DNA from: Agrococcus beijingensis | Lineage (GTDB): Bacteria; Actinomycetota; Actinomycetes; Actinomycetales; Microbacteriaceae | NCBI RefSeq assembly: GCF_030758955.1 | Contig: NZ_CP132360.1 | Span: forward strand, 1,343,777-1,407,776 | Direction of reading: 5' to 3' | Length of the DNA stretch: 64,000 bases | Part shown: piece by piece, positions 46,944 to 55,114 of the stretch | Layout: each line of letters starts with the position of its first letter | How positions within the stretch are numbered: position 1 is the first letter of the stretch | Program-made: the position numbers and the translations under genes | Notes under the pieces: model-generated | The model's database searches: none | Told to the model about the DNA's origin: nothing | Seen by the model: only the letters and a program-made list of their open reading frames with translations

Positions 46944-47384
46944 TCAGCCGACCGCCTTCTTGACGAGCTCGCCCACCTGCTTGCGCACCGCATCCGTCAC
47001 CTCGACGATCGCGAACGACGCCGGCCACATCGGGCCGTCGTCGAGCGACGCGTTGTCCTGGAACCCGAGGGTGCCGTAGCGCGCGTCGAACTTCGAGGCC
47101 TGCTGGTAGAAGACGAGCACCTTGCCGTCGCGGGCGTAGGCGGGGAAGCCGTACCACGTCTTCGGGTCGAGGCTCGGGGCGACCTCGGTGACCACCTCGT
47201 GGATCATCTGCGCGATCTGCTTGTCGGGCTCGGGCAGGGCGGCGATCGTGTCGACCACGTCCTGCAGATCCTTCTCCTTCTTGTTGCCGCCCTTGCGGCT
47301 CGCCTGCTTGCGCAGCTCTGCGGTGCGCTCCTTGAGCGCCTTGCGCTCCTCGGCGGAGAGGGTGCCGTCGTCTTCGGTGGCCAT
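46944..47384 (-). CDS. DUF1801 (YdhG-like) protein
   Basis: 146-residue cytosolic protein. A charged helical N-terminus (EERKALKERTAELRKQASRKGG) precedes the DUF1801 domain (VVDTIAALPEPDKQIAQMIHEVV, TWYGFPAYARDGKVLVFYQ, YGTLGFQDNASLDDGPMWP). Members relate to YdhG/YjhQ and frataxin-like folds; function unknown. AAGGGA before the ATG at 47384. Confidence 0.82.
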   Translation of the reverse strand: MATEDDGTLSAEERKALKERTAELRKQASRKGGNKKEKDLQDVVDTIAALPEPDKQIAQMIHEVVTEVAPSLDPKTWYGFPAYARDGKVLVFYQQASKFDARYGTLGFQDNASLDDGPMWPASFAIVEVTDAVRKQVGELVKKAVG

Positions 47385-47564
47385 GCGGGGTTCCCTTCGG
47401 TCTTCGTCGTCGCGCGCATCGGCGCTGCCCCGATCATGGCGCGATCGGCCGCTCGCGCGCTTCTCCGATCCTGCTCGGGTGGCTCGGCGGCTCGCGCGGC
47501 GCGGACGCGCGGACCGGACGCGCGGACCGGACGCGCGGACCGGAGGCGCGGACCGGACGCGCGA
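47385..47564. repeat. Intergenic region with 13-bp tandem repeats
   Basis: From about 47510 to 47562 the unit GGACCGGACGCGC recurs four times (one copy with GG for AC). The rest of the gap upstream of the DUF1801 gene shows no gene or clear promoter. Confidence 0.7.
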
Positions 47565-47628
47565 CGCGGACCCCGTTCACCGAATCCGACCTGGTGCACC
47601 AGGTCGGATTCGGTGTAAGGGGTCCGCG
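47565..47628. repeat. 64-bp near-perfect palindrome
   Basis: Outer stem CGCGGACCCC/GGGGTCCGCG, mostly unpaired boxes GTTC/GTAA, then a perfect 36-bp inner palindrome (ACCGAATCCGACCTGG at 47579-47594 and its complement around TGCA). Two mismatches in 32 pairs. It lies between tandem-repeat tracts, downstream of the symporter gene. Confidence 0.95.
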
Positions 47629-47660
47629 TTCTATTGGGGGGCGGATGCTGAGGGTTGCGA

Positions 47661-47832
47661 CAGGCGGGCGCCTCAGGCACGCGGGCGCCTCAGGCACGCG
47701 GGCGTGTCAGGCGCGCGGGCGCTCAGGCACGCGGGCGCCTCAGGCGCGCGGGCGCTCAGGCACGCGGGCGCCTCAGGCACGCGGGCGCCTCAAGCACCCC
47801 AGGCAGGCGGGCGCCTCAGGCAGGCGGGCGCG
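47661..47832. repeat. 16-17-bp tandem repeats downstream of the symporter gene
   Basis: About ten units of CAGGCACGCGGGCGCCT, some 16 bp, with variants CAGGCGCGCGGGCGCT and CAGGCAGGCGGGCGCCT, running up to the symporter stop codon. Contiguous without spacers. It shares the GGCGCCTC core with the array at 15021 but is a different unit. Confidence 0.9.
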
Positions 47833-49293
47833 TCAGGCGGTCGGCACGGGTGCGCGCCGCTCGTCGGAGGGCGCGCCCGAGGCGGGGTCCGCACCCGAGC
47901 CGGCGGACGCATCCGCCACCGCGTCGTCGGAGTCGTCGGCGAACGGCAGCCCCGAGCGCTCGGCGTTGTAGAGCTCGAGGTCGAGGATGCCCTCGCGCTT
48001 CGCGACGATCGTCGGCACGAGCGCCTGGCCGGCCACGTTCACGGCGGTGCGGCCCATGTCGAGGATCGGGTCGACGGCCAGGAGCAGGCCGACTCCCTCG
48101 AGCGGCAGGCCCAGGGTCGACAGCGTCAGCGTGAGCATGACCGTGGCGCCGGTGGTGCCCGCGGTCGCGGCCGAGCCGACGATCGAGACGAGCGCGATGA
48201 GCACGAAGTGCACGATCTGCAGCTCGATGCCGAAGAACTGGGCGACGAAGATGGCGGAGATCGCGGGGTAGATCGCCGCGCAGCCATCCATCTTGGTGGT
48301 GGTGCCGAAGGGCACGGCGAACGACGCGTACTCGCGCGGCACGCCGAGGTTGCGCTCGGTGACGCGCTGCGTGAGCGGCAGCGTGCCCATCGAGGAGCGG
48401 CTGACGAACCCGAGCTGCACGGCCGGCCAGACGCCCGAGAAGTACTGCCGGATCGAGAGCCCGTGCAGCTTCACCAGCGTCGGGTAGACGACGAACAGCA
48501 CGAGCGCGAGGCCGATGTAGATCGCGACCACGAACCAGCCGAGGGTGCCGAGCTTCTCCCAGCCGTACTGCACGACCGCGTTGCCGAGCAGGCCGACGGT
48601 GCCGATCGGGGCGATGCGGATGATCCACCACAGCGCCTTCTGGATCACCTTGAGCGCCGACTCGGTGAACTCGAGGAACGGCGCGGCGCGCTTGCCGAGC
48701 TTGAGCGCGGCGACGCCGAGCGCGATCGCGACGACGATCACCTGCAGCACGTTGAAGCCCACGGTCGACGTGAGGTCGCCCTCGGCCGACGCCCGGGTCG
48801 AGACGGTCAGGCCGAGGAAGTTCTGCGGCACGAGGCCGATCAGGAAGTCCCACCAGGTGCCGACGCGGCTGGGCTCGGCGGTCTCGAGCGCGCCCGTGTC
48901 GACGCGCGAGCCGGGCTGCAGCGTGACGCCGAGCAGGATGCCGATCGTCACGGCGACGGCAGCGGTGATGGCGAACCACAGCAGCGTCTGGCCGGCGAGC
49001 CTGGCGGCGTTCTGCACGCGGCGGAGCTGCGCGATCGAGGCGATGATCGCGGTCAGGATGAGCGGCACCACGGCCGTCTTCAGCAGTGCCACGTAGCTCG
49101 AGCCGATCGTGGCGAGCGTCTCGGCGAGCGCGTTGTCGGCGCCGTCGGCGCTCGGGCCGAGCTGTCGGGCGATGAGGCCCAGCACGACGCCGAGCACGAG
49201 CGCTGCGGTGATCTGGAAACCGAACGATCCGAGGATCCGGCGGGCGCGCGAGAGCGGCGCCGGCGGGTGGGCTGTGGTCGACGTGGAGGACAC
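47833..49293 (-). CDS. Dicarboxylate/amino acid:cation symporter (DAACS)
   Basis: 486-residue membrane symporter with eight helices and two re-entrant loops. Family motifs: SRSSMGTLPLT (HP1 serine-rich loop) near residue 300, KMDGCAAIYPAISAIFVAQ (helix 7, NMDG-like) near 340, TTGATVMLTLTLSTLGLP (HP2) near 385 and DPILDMGRTAVNVAG (helix 8) near 415. Transports C4-dicarboxylates or acidic/neutral amino acids with Na+ or H+. The GTG at 49293 has AGGAG at ideal spacing and lies downstream of the promoter, so I prefer it to the GTG at 49395. The C-terminus is an Ala/Asp-rich tail. Confidence 0.92.
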   Translation of the reverse strand: MSSTSTTAHPPAPLSRARRILGSFGFQITAALVLGVVLGLIARQLGPSADGADNALAETLATIGSSYVALLKTAVVPLILTAIIASIAQLRRVQNAARLAGQTLLWFAITAAVAVTIGILLGVTLQPGSRVDTGALETAEPSRVGTWWDFLIGLVPQNFLGLTVSTRASAEGDLTSTVGFNVLQVIVVAIALGVAALKLGKRAAPFLEFTESALKVIQKALWWIIRIAPIGTVGLLGNAVVQYGWEKLGTLGWFVVAIYIGLALVLFVVYPTLVKLHGLSIRQYFSGVWPAVQLGFVSRSSMGTLPLTQRVTERNLGVPREYASFAVPFGTTTKMDGCAAIYPAISAIFVAQFFGIELQIVHFVLIALVSIVGSAATAGTTGATVMLTLTLSTLGLPLEGVGLLLAVDPILDMGRTAVNVAGQALVPTIVAKREGILDLELYNAERSGLPFADDSDDAVADASAGSGADPASGAPSDERRAPVPTA

Positions 49294-49354
49294 GGTGCTC
49301 CTTGTGGATGCGTGGGACAGGGAAGGCGGGCGAGTACCGCCCGGGTGCGATTCA

Positions 49355-49383
49355 TTTATATCGGGCATCAGGACTCGTTCTGA
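49355..49383 (-). promoter_or_regulatory. Candidate promoter of the symporter gene
   Basis: -10 TATAAA (49360-49355) with weak -35 TCAGAA (49383-49378), 17-base spacer; predicted start near 49348 supports the downstream GTG at 49293. Confidence 0.5.
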
Positions 49384-49563
49384 CCAAACTGTCACGTGGC
49401 GTCACACGCGCGCGACCTGCGGATGCGTCGGCGTGGCCTCGGGAAGGCGGCGATGGATGAGAGGGCTCTCACCCATCGCTCCTGGTGGCCTCACGGGCGA
49501 CGGCGAGAGTGATGGCAACAGGAAGCGGCCGGCAGGCTCGGCCACAGGAAGCAGGAGCACACC

Positions 49564-50013
49564 ATGAACACGAAGTGGATCGCCATCGGCACCGTCGGAG
49601 CGCTCGGACTCGGTGCCCTCGCCGCCAGCGCCACCGGCATCGCCAACGCCGTCGAGCTGCGCAACGCCGACGGCAGCACCGTCGCCTCGGAGCAGGTGCG
49701 CGGCGACCTGCTGGAGCGCGGCACCGTCACGATCAACGCCACCGACGACCGCGCATCCGTCGTCTCGGCCACGTCGACGGCCACCGCCAACACCCCCGGC
49801 AGCTCGATGTCGCCCGACACCTCGATGTCGCCCGACACCTCGATGACCCCCGGCACCTCGATGACGCCCGACAGCCCCGCGACCCCGAGCCCCGCGACCC
49901 CGAGCCCTGCGACGCCGAGCCCGGCGACCCCGAGCCCGGCGACCCCGAGCCCGGTCTCCGTGGCATCGGTGCCGTCGGCGGTCAGCCCCATGACGGCCGG
50001 CTCGAACGACTGA
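49564..50013 (+). CDS. Small exported repetitive protein
   Basis: 149 residues, unrecognised. A Sec-type signal (WIAIGTVGALGLGALAASATG) ends near residue 28 (IANA). A short polar segment (ELRNADGSTVASEQV, TVTINATDD) is followed by two low-complexity tracts: four SPDTSM/TPGTSM hexads (residues ~81-103), then five PSPAT pentads (~106-128). The latter is encoded by near-perfect 15-bp units at 49882-49946. Likely a secreted or wall-exposed spacer protein. AGGAG before the ATG and a strong terminator after the stop indicate a single-gene transcript. Confidence 0.75.
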   Translation: MNTKWIAIGTVGALGLGALAASATGIANAVELRNADGSTVASEQVRGDLLERGTVTINATDDRASVVSATSTATANTPGSSMSPDTSMSPDTSMTPGTSMTPDSPATPSPATPSPATPSPATPSPATPSPVSVASVPSAVSPMTAGSND

Positions 50014-50030
50014 CCCGATCGCCTCGCACG

Positions 50031-50067
50031 GCAGCAGCGCCCCCGTCCTCCCCGGGGGCGCTGCTGC
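50031..50067 (+). terminator. Intrinsic hairpin terminator
   Basis: Perfect 14-bp stem GCAGCAGCGCCCCC (50031-50044) with its complement at 50054-50067, 9-base loop, 17 bases past the stop of the repetitive protein gene. Confidence 0.88.
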
Positions 50068-50111
50068 GTGCCGGGCGGAATGCCGCACTCGCGGCACCGG
50101 TTCGAGAGAGC

Positions 50112-51134
50112 ATGCGCAAACGGATCGGGTTCCTCTCCTTCGGCCACTACCGCGACGTGCCCGGCTCGCGCGTGCCGACCCCCGGCGACTCGCTGCGCAT
50201 GCACGTCGACCTCGCGGTCGCCGCCGAAGAAGCAGGCATGGACGGCGCTTGGGTGCGCGTGCACCACTTCGACCAGTCGCTCGCGACGCCCTACCCGCTG
50301 CTTGCGGCGATGGGCGCCCGCACCTCGACGCTCGAGCTCGGCACCGGCGTGATCGACCTGCGCTACGAGCAGCCGCTGGCGATGGCCGAGATCGCGAGCG
50401 CCACCGACCTGCTGGCCGGCGAGCGGCTGCAGCTGGGCATCTCGCGCGGCTCGCCCGAGCGAGCCGTCGACGGCCAGGAGAGGTTCGGGCTGCCGCAGCC
50501 CGAGGGCGTCAGCTGGTCTGATCTCGCCCGCGACCGCGCCGACCACGTGCGTCGGGCCCTGCGGGGCGAGCCGCAGGCCACCTCGGCGCTGGCCGCCGAC
50601 CTCGGCAAGGCGCCCGACCTGCCCGTCGAGCCGCACTCCCCCGGCCTCGCCGACCGGCTCTGGTGGGGTGCCGGCAACCACGCCTCCGGGCTTTGGGCGG
50701 GTGAGCACGGCTACAACCTGCTCTCGTCGACGCTGCTGACGCAGGACGACGGGCGCCCCTTCCACGTGCAGCAGGCCGACCAGGTGCGCGGCTACCTCGA
50801 GGTGCACGCGCGGGCGGGCCACCGCATCCGCCCCCGCACCGCCGTGACGCGCAGCGCGTTCCCGTTCTTCAGCGACGACGACCGGCGCTACTTCGGGCTC
50901 GCCGACGAGCGCAACGACGGGCAGGGGCGCATCGAGGGCGACCTGGTGCGAGGCGGCCCCACGTACGCGGGCGAGCCCGAGCACGTCGCGAAGCGGTTGC
51001 TCGCCGACGACGCGGTGCAGGCGGCCGACACGGTGCTCTTCGCGCTGCCCAGCCAGCTCGGCTACGACTACAACGCCCACCTGCTCACGTCGCTCGTCGC
51101 GGTCGCGCGCGACCTGGGGTGGCAGGAGGGCTGA
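50112..51134 (+). CDS. Luciferase-like flavin monooxygenase
   Basis: 340-residue FMN-dependent TIM-barrel oxidoreductase of the LLM class. Starts RKRIGFLSFGHYRDVPG; EEAGMDGAWVRVHHF near residue 40, ALGTGVIDLRYEQPLAMAEI-like strand near 78 (here LGTGVIDLRYEQPLAM), LLAGERLQLGISRGSP near 103 and DRLWWGAGNHASGLWAGEHG near 180. Uses reduced flavin from a partner reductase, none of which is adjacent. Substrate unknown. ATG 50112 is preceded by GAGAG. Confidence 0.85.
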   Translation: MRKRIGFLSFGHYRDVPGSRVPTPGDSLRMHVDLAVAAEEAGMDGAWVRVHHFDQSLATPYPLLAAMGARTSTLELGTGVIDLRYEQPLAMAEIASATDLLAGERLQLGISRGSPERAVDGQERFGLPQPEGVSWSDLARDRADHVRRALRGEPQATSALAADLGKAPDLPVEPHSPGLADRLWWGAGNHASGLWAGEHGYNLLSSTLLTQDDGRPFHVQQADQVRGYLEVHARAGHRIRPRTAVTRSAFPFFSDDDRRYFGLADERNDGQGRIEGDLVRGGPTYAGEPEHVAKRLLADDAVQAADTVLFALPSQLGYDYNAHLLTSLVAVARDLGWQEG

Positions 51135-51188
51135 CCGCGCCGCGCGCCACCCAGCGCGCTCGCGCACCGCGACGCTAGGTTCGCAGCT

Positions 51189-51965
51189 ATGACGCGCGCC
51201 GATCCGACCCCCGTCGACCGGCGCGCCGGCTGCACCGCCCGAACGGCGGTGCCGATGGCAGCGCTCGTCTGCGCCGCGGCCGCGCTGCTGACCGCCTGCG
51301 GGCCCGCGCCCGACCCGAGGCCCGAGCCCACCGCGTCTGCCGCGATCGTCGAGGACAGCGCTCCCGCCGCGGCGCCCGTGCCGCACGAGAGCGAGCTGGC
51401 GCCGGGCTTCGACAGCCCGCCCGACACCGCGGCCGTGCCCGACGCGTCGCTGACCGCCGACGAGCTGACCGCGCTGCTGCGCGTGCCGGCGACTGCGGCG
51501 CTGCGGCCCGAGACCTGCGCGGCCGACGGCGTCGACATCGAGCTGTGGGGCTACGACGTCGCAGCCGGCAGCCGGTTCTCGACGCTGAGGGTCACGAACA
51601 CGTCGGCCGAGCCGTGCAGCGTCGCGGGCTTCCCCGGCGTCGGCGCGCGCGGCGAGTGGGGCAGCGGCTTCCTCATCCTGGCCGAGCAGGATCCGATCGA
51701 CTCGGGCGACGGCTCGCCCGTCACGCTCGCACCGGGTGCCGCGGCCAGCGCGCCGATCCGCTGGACGGGTGCGCTCGCCGGCGCGCACGACGAGCGCATC
51801 TCGCTGCTCGTCGTACAGCTGGCGCAGGGGCAGGAGCCGCTGCGCGTCGCGCCGACGATCAGCGCCGAGTCGATGATGGGCGGCGACAGCGGCGAGCCGC
51901 ACGAGGCCACGATGGACGTGGGGATGCTGACCACCGTGCGCGTCGGATCGTTCAGCGCGGCGTGA
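51189..51965 (+). CDS. Lipoprotein with DUF4232 domain
   Basis: 258 residues. Signal peptide with lipobox LLTAC (Cys near residue 37) anchors it outside the membrane. After a Pro/Ala-rich linker, residues ~95-258 form a DUF4232 beta domain (FSTLRVTNTSAEPCSVAGFPGV, VTLAPGAAASAPIRWTG) with a Cys pair typical of the family. Function unknown; common in actinobacteria. TAGGTT lies seven bases before ATG 51189, the leaderless pattern. Confidence 0.85.
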   Translation: MTRADPTPVDRRAGCTARTAVPMAALVCAAAALLTACGPAPDPRPEPTASAAIVEDSAPAAAPVPHESELAPGFDSPPDTAAVPDASLTADELTALLRVPATAALRPETCAADGVDIELWGYDVAAGSRFSTLRVTNTSAEPCSVAGFPGVGARGEWGSGFLILAEQDPIDSGDGSPVTLAPGAAASAPIRWTGALAGAHDERISLLVVQLAQGQEPLRVAPTISAESMMGGDSGEPHEATMDVGMLTTVRVGSFSAA

Positions 51966-52040
51966 TCTCGGCAGTGCGCCGCGGACGGGCCACCAGCCGG
52001 CGCTCGGCGGGCTGCACGACCGTCGAGCGCGGCTGAGCAC

Positions 52041-52085
52041 GCACGACAGAGCCCAGCACGTCCGACGTGCCGGGCTCTGTCGTGC
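52041..52085. terminator. Bidirectional terminator between convergent genes
   Basis: GCACGACAGAGCCC (52041-52054) pairs with GGGCTCTGTCGTGC (52072-52085); inside is a second stem CACGT/ACGTG. Lies between the lipoprotein gene and the PfpI gene. Confidence 0.9.
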
Positions 52086-52101
52086 AGCAAGCAAGTGCGC
52101 G

Positions 52102-52641
52102 TCAGCGCTGGTGCAGCCCCTCGGCGAACTCCTCGACGATCTTCGCGTTGAACGCCGGCAGGTCGTCGGGCGTGCGGCTCGACACCAGCCCGTTGTCGGT
52201 CGCGACCTCCTGGTCGACCCAGGTGGCGCCCGCGTTCTCGAGGTCGGTCTTCAGGCTCGGGTAGCTGGTGATCGTGCGGCCCGAGACGGCGCCGGCCTCG
52301 ATCAGGATCCACGCGCCGTGGCAGATGACGCCGATCGGCTTGCCCTGCTCGACGAAGCCGCGCACGAGCGCGACCGCGTCCTCGTCCATGCGCAGGTGGT
52401 CGGCGTTCACGACGCCGCCCGGCAGCACCAGGGCGTCGAAGTCGGATGCCTTCACCTGCTTGGCCACCGCATCCACCGTCTGGGTGTGGCCCTTCTTGCC
52501 CTCGACCTGACCGTCCTTCGGGGCGATGAGGGTCGGCAGCGCGCCGGCGCCCTGCACGGCCTCCCAGGGGCTGGTGAGCTCGGAGTCCTCGAAGCCGTCC
52601 GTCAGCACGAACGCGACCTTCTTGCCTGTGATGTCAGCCAT
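52102..52641 (-). CDS. DJ-1/PfpI-family protein
   Basis: 179-residue cytosolic protein of the PfpI subgroup, related to YhbO-type stress proteins. Nucleophile elbow PIGVICHGAWILIEAG with Cys near residue 106 followed by His, and Glu in FEDSEL-type N-terminal segment (LTDGFEDSELTSPWEA). Roles proposed for the family are protein/nucleotide deglycation or peptidase activity; not distinguishable here. GGAGGAG before ATG 52641. Confidence 0.92.
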   Translation of the reverse strand: MADITGKKVAFVLTDGFEDSELTSPWEAVQGAGALPTLIAPKDGQVEGKKGHTQTVDAVAKQVKASDFDALVLPGGVVNADHLRMDEDAVALVRGFVEQGKPIGVICHGAWILIEAGAVSGRTITSYPSLKTDLENAGATWVDQEVATDNGLVSSRTPDDLPAFNAKIVEEFAEGLHQR

Positions 52642-52716
52642 GTCTCCTCCTTGCGGTTGGGTGTCTGGGGTACAGATCGACCGCACGCGCGGAGTCTGGG
52701 CAGACCGTGAACGCGG

Positions 52717-53643
52717 CTACAGCCCGCCCTCGAGCAGGCGCCGCAACCACTCGCGGCGGGCGCGGTGCGCCTCGATCGACACCGTCGCCTCCTCGACCAG
52801 GCAGTCGGATGCGTGGAAGGCCCCCGACCACACGTGCAGCTCCGCCTGGTTGCCCGCCGCCAGCAGGCGGGCGGCGAAGGCCAGCACGTCGTCGCGGAAG
52901 AGCTCGGCCGCGCCGACGTCGAGGTAGGTGGGCGGCAGGCCGTGCAGGTCGTCTCGCTCGCCCGGGCGGGCCTGCTCGGCACCTGCGAGCACGGCCGACC
53001 ATGCCGCCGCGTCGCTGCCGGCGCCCCACGACGGGTCGGCCGCGAACTGGGCGCGCGACGGCGTGCCGGCGCCGCCGACCATCGGGCACGACAGCAGCAG
53101 CCCGTCGAGCGGCACGTCGGCGTCACGGGCAGTGAGCGCCACCGCCGCCGCGAGCCCGCCGCCGCCGCTGTGCCCGGCGAGCACGAGCGGCAGCCCGGCC
53201 ACGGCGCGCACGGCCGTCAGCACCGCATCCGTCATCGCATCGAGCGAGTGCTCGGGCGCGAGCGGGTAGTCGAGCGCGAGCACCTCGATGCCGAGCTCGG
53301 CGGCGTGCCGTGCGAGCAGGTCGGCCCCGGAGGAGCGGTCGCCGCCCACCATGCCGCCGCCGTGCAGGAAGAGCACCCGGCCGCGCAGCTCGCCCGCGGG
53401 GCGCAGCGCGGTGGCCGGCATGCCGCCGAGCCGCAGCTCGACCGCCTCGAGGCCGAGCTCGGCGGCCGTCTGCCCGATCGGCACGCGTCGGCCCTTCCCC
53501 GCGACGCGGTAGCGAGGGATGTCGTCGACACCGGTCAGCGGCGGGAGGGAGCGCGCGAGCTCGACCAGCGCAGGTCGCAGCGGCGGGGCGACGGCCGGCC
53601 GCGGCCCGCCGGCGGCGGCCTGGAGCACAGGGTCGGCGGTCAC
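52717..53643 (-). CDS. HSL-type alpha/beta hydrolase, last gene of the nan operon
   Basis: 308-residue hormone-sensitive-lipase-family esterase. Oxyanion motif FLHGGGMVGGD near residue 93, nucleophile elbow AGHSGGGGLAA near 158 and the C-terminal catalytic His in WSGAFHASDCLV near 280. No signal peptide, so cytosolic. The GTG start overlaps the nagB stop as GTGA, so it is translated with the sialic-acid genes. A role in removing O-acyl groups from imported sialic acids is attractive but inferred only from this coupling. Confidence 0.85.
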   Translation of the reverse strand: MTADPVLQAAAGGPRPAVAPPLRPALVELARSLPPLTGVDDIPRYRVAGKGRRVPIGQTAAELGLEAVELRLGGMPATALRPAGELRGRVLFLHGGGMVGGDRSSGADLLARHAAELGIEVLALDYPLAPEHSLDAMTDAVLTAVRAVAGLPLVLAGHSGGGGLAAAVALTARDADVPLDGLLLSCPMVGGAGTPSRAQFAADPSWGAGSDAAAWSAVLAGAEQARPGERDDLHGLPPTYLDVGAAELFRDDVLAFAARLLAAGNQAELHVWSGAFHASDCLVEEATVSIEAHRARREWLRRLLEGGL

Positions 53644-54416
53644 CGCACCGCATCCCGGTGCTCGGCCACCTCGCGGTAGTAGTCGGTCAGCTCGAGCCCC
53701 GACGCGGCCGCCTGGTCGACGAGCACCGTCACCTTCGGGTGCAGCTGCAGCGCCGTGCACGGCCACCGCGCCGAGATCGCGCCCTCGACCATCTCGCGCA
53801 CCGCCACGGCCTTCGCGAAGCCGGTCGCGATGACGACCGCGTGCCGCGACTCGAGGATCGTGCCCAGCCCCTGGGTGAGGCAGTGGCGGGGCACCGCGTC
53901 GACGTCGCCGTCGAAGAAGCGGGCGTTGTCGCGCCGCGTCTGGGCGGTGAGCGTCTTCACGCGGGTGCGCGACGCGAGCGACGACGACGGCTCGTTGAAG
54001 GCGATGTGCCCGGTCGTGCCGACGCCCAGGATCTGCAGGTCGACGCCCCCGGCCGCGGCGACCTCGCGCTCGTAGGCCGCGCAGGCGGCGTCGAGGTCGG
54101 ATGCGGTGCCGTCGGGCCCGAGCACGGCCCCGGGCGCGAAGTCCACGCGCGAGACGAGCTCGGCGTCGATCACCGAGCGGTAGGAGCGCGGGTCGTCGGC
54201 CGGCAGCCCGACGTACTCGTCGAGCATGAACCCGCGAGCGCCCGCGAACGAGACGGTGCCCGCGGCGACCCGCGCCGCGAGCACGTCGTAGGCGCGCAGC
54301 GGGCTCGAGCCGGTGGCGAGGCCCAGCACGGCGTCGGGCCGCCGCTCGAGCAGCGCCTGCACCTCGTCGGCGACGAGCGCGCCGATCCGCTCGGCCTCGG
54401 TGATGACGATCTCCAT
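53640..54416 (-). CDS. nagB: Glucosamine-6-phosphate deaminase
   Basis: 258-residue cytosolic enzyme converting glucosamine-6-phosphate to fructose-6-phosphate and ammonia. Conserved: LGLATGSSPLRAYD near residue 30, the catalytic Asp in GFMLDEYVGLP near 60 and the GVGTTGHIAFNEP active-site loop near 125, then SRTRVKTLT. Start ATG 54416 overlaps the nanE stop (TGATG). Links sialic-acid breakdown to glycolysis; a nagA deacetylase, needed between NanE and NagB, is not in the window. Confidence 0.95.
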   Translation of the reverse strand: MEIVITEAERIGALVADEVQALLERRPDAVLGLATGSSPLRAYDVLAARVAAGTVSFAGARGFMLDEYVGLPADDPRSYRSVIDAELVSRVDFAPGAVLGPDGTASDLDAACAAYEREVAAAGGVDLQILGVGTTGHIAFNEPSSSLASRTRVKTLTAQTRRDNARFFDGDVDAVPRHCLTQGLGTILESRHAVVIATGFAKAVAVREMVEGAISARWPCTALQLHPKVTVLVDQAAASGLELTDYYREVAEHRDAVR

Positions 54417-55114
54417 CAGTGCCTGCCCTCCTCGATGGCGGCGACGAACCATCCGGTGATGGTGGTCGGATGCGTGATGGCCGTGCCGACGCAGACGCTC
54501 GTCGCGCCGGCGGCGAGTGCCGCTGCCGCGTGCGCCGGGGTGTGGATGCGGCCCTCGGCCATGATCGGCAGCGCGCAGCGCGCCGCGATCTCGGCGATCA
54601 GCGCGAGGTCGGGGCCCTCGGTCTTCGGCCGCTCGCCGGTGTAGCCGGCCAGCGTCGTGCCGAGGATGTCGGCGCCGGCGGCCTCTGCGGCGATCGCGTC
54701 GTCGAGCGAGCCGCAGTCGGCCATGACGAGCACGTCGTGCTCGGCGCGCAGCGCTGCGATGGTGCCGGCGAGGCTCAGCCCGTCGGGCCGCTCGCGGCGG
54801 GTGCCGTCGATCGCCACCACGTCGGCGCCCGCCTCGGCGACCGCGAGCGCGTGCCGCAGCGTGGGCGTGATGAAGACGCCGTCGGCGCCGTCCTTCCAGA
54901 GCCCGATCACGGGCACCTCGAGGTCGGCGGCCGCGCGCAGGTCGGCGATGCCCTGCAGCCGGATCCCGGCTGCACCGCCCGCCACCGCTGCGCGGGCGAT
55001 GCGCGCCATCGTCTCGGCGTCGCGCATGGGCTCGCCCGGGTAGGCCTGGCAGGAGACCACCATGCCGCCCCGCAGCTGCTCGAGGGTCTCGCTGCCCGTC
55101 GTCCGCATCCTCAT
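54416..55114 (-). CDS. nanE: N-acetylmannosamine-6-phosphate 2-epimerase
   Basis: 232-residue TIM-barrel epimerase producing N-acetylglucosamine-6-phosphate. Motifs: VVSCQAYPGEPMRD near residue 20, GIRLQGIADLRA near 50, the catalytic Lys in IGLWKDGADG near 72, AIDGTRRERPDG near 101 and MADCGSLDDA near 130, then ILGTTLAGYT and MAEGRIHTP. The ATG overlaps the nanK stop (ATGA). Coupled on both sides. Confidence 0.95.
   Translation of the reverse strand: MRMRTTGSETLEQLRGGMVVSCQAYPGEPMRDAETMARIARAAVAGGAAGIRLQGIADLRAAADLEVPVIGLWKDGADGVFITPTLRHALAVAEAGADVVAIDGTRRERPDGLSLAGTIAALRAEHDVLVMADCGSLDDAIAAEAAGADILGTTLAGYTGERPKTEGPDLALIAEIAARCALPIMAEGRIHTPAHAAAALAAGATSVCVGTAITHPTTITGWFVAAIEEGRH

Noticed and set aside
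47661..47832. CRISPR array
   Set aside because: 16-17-bp contiguous repeats without spacers.
49294..49395. Longer symporter N-terminus from GTG 49395
   Set aside because: It overlaps the probable promoter, lacks a ribosome site and has non-conserved sequence; GTG 49293 has AGGAG.
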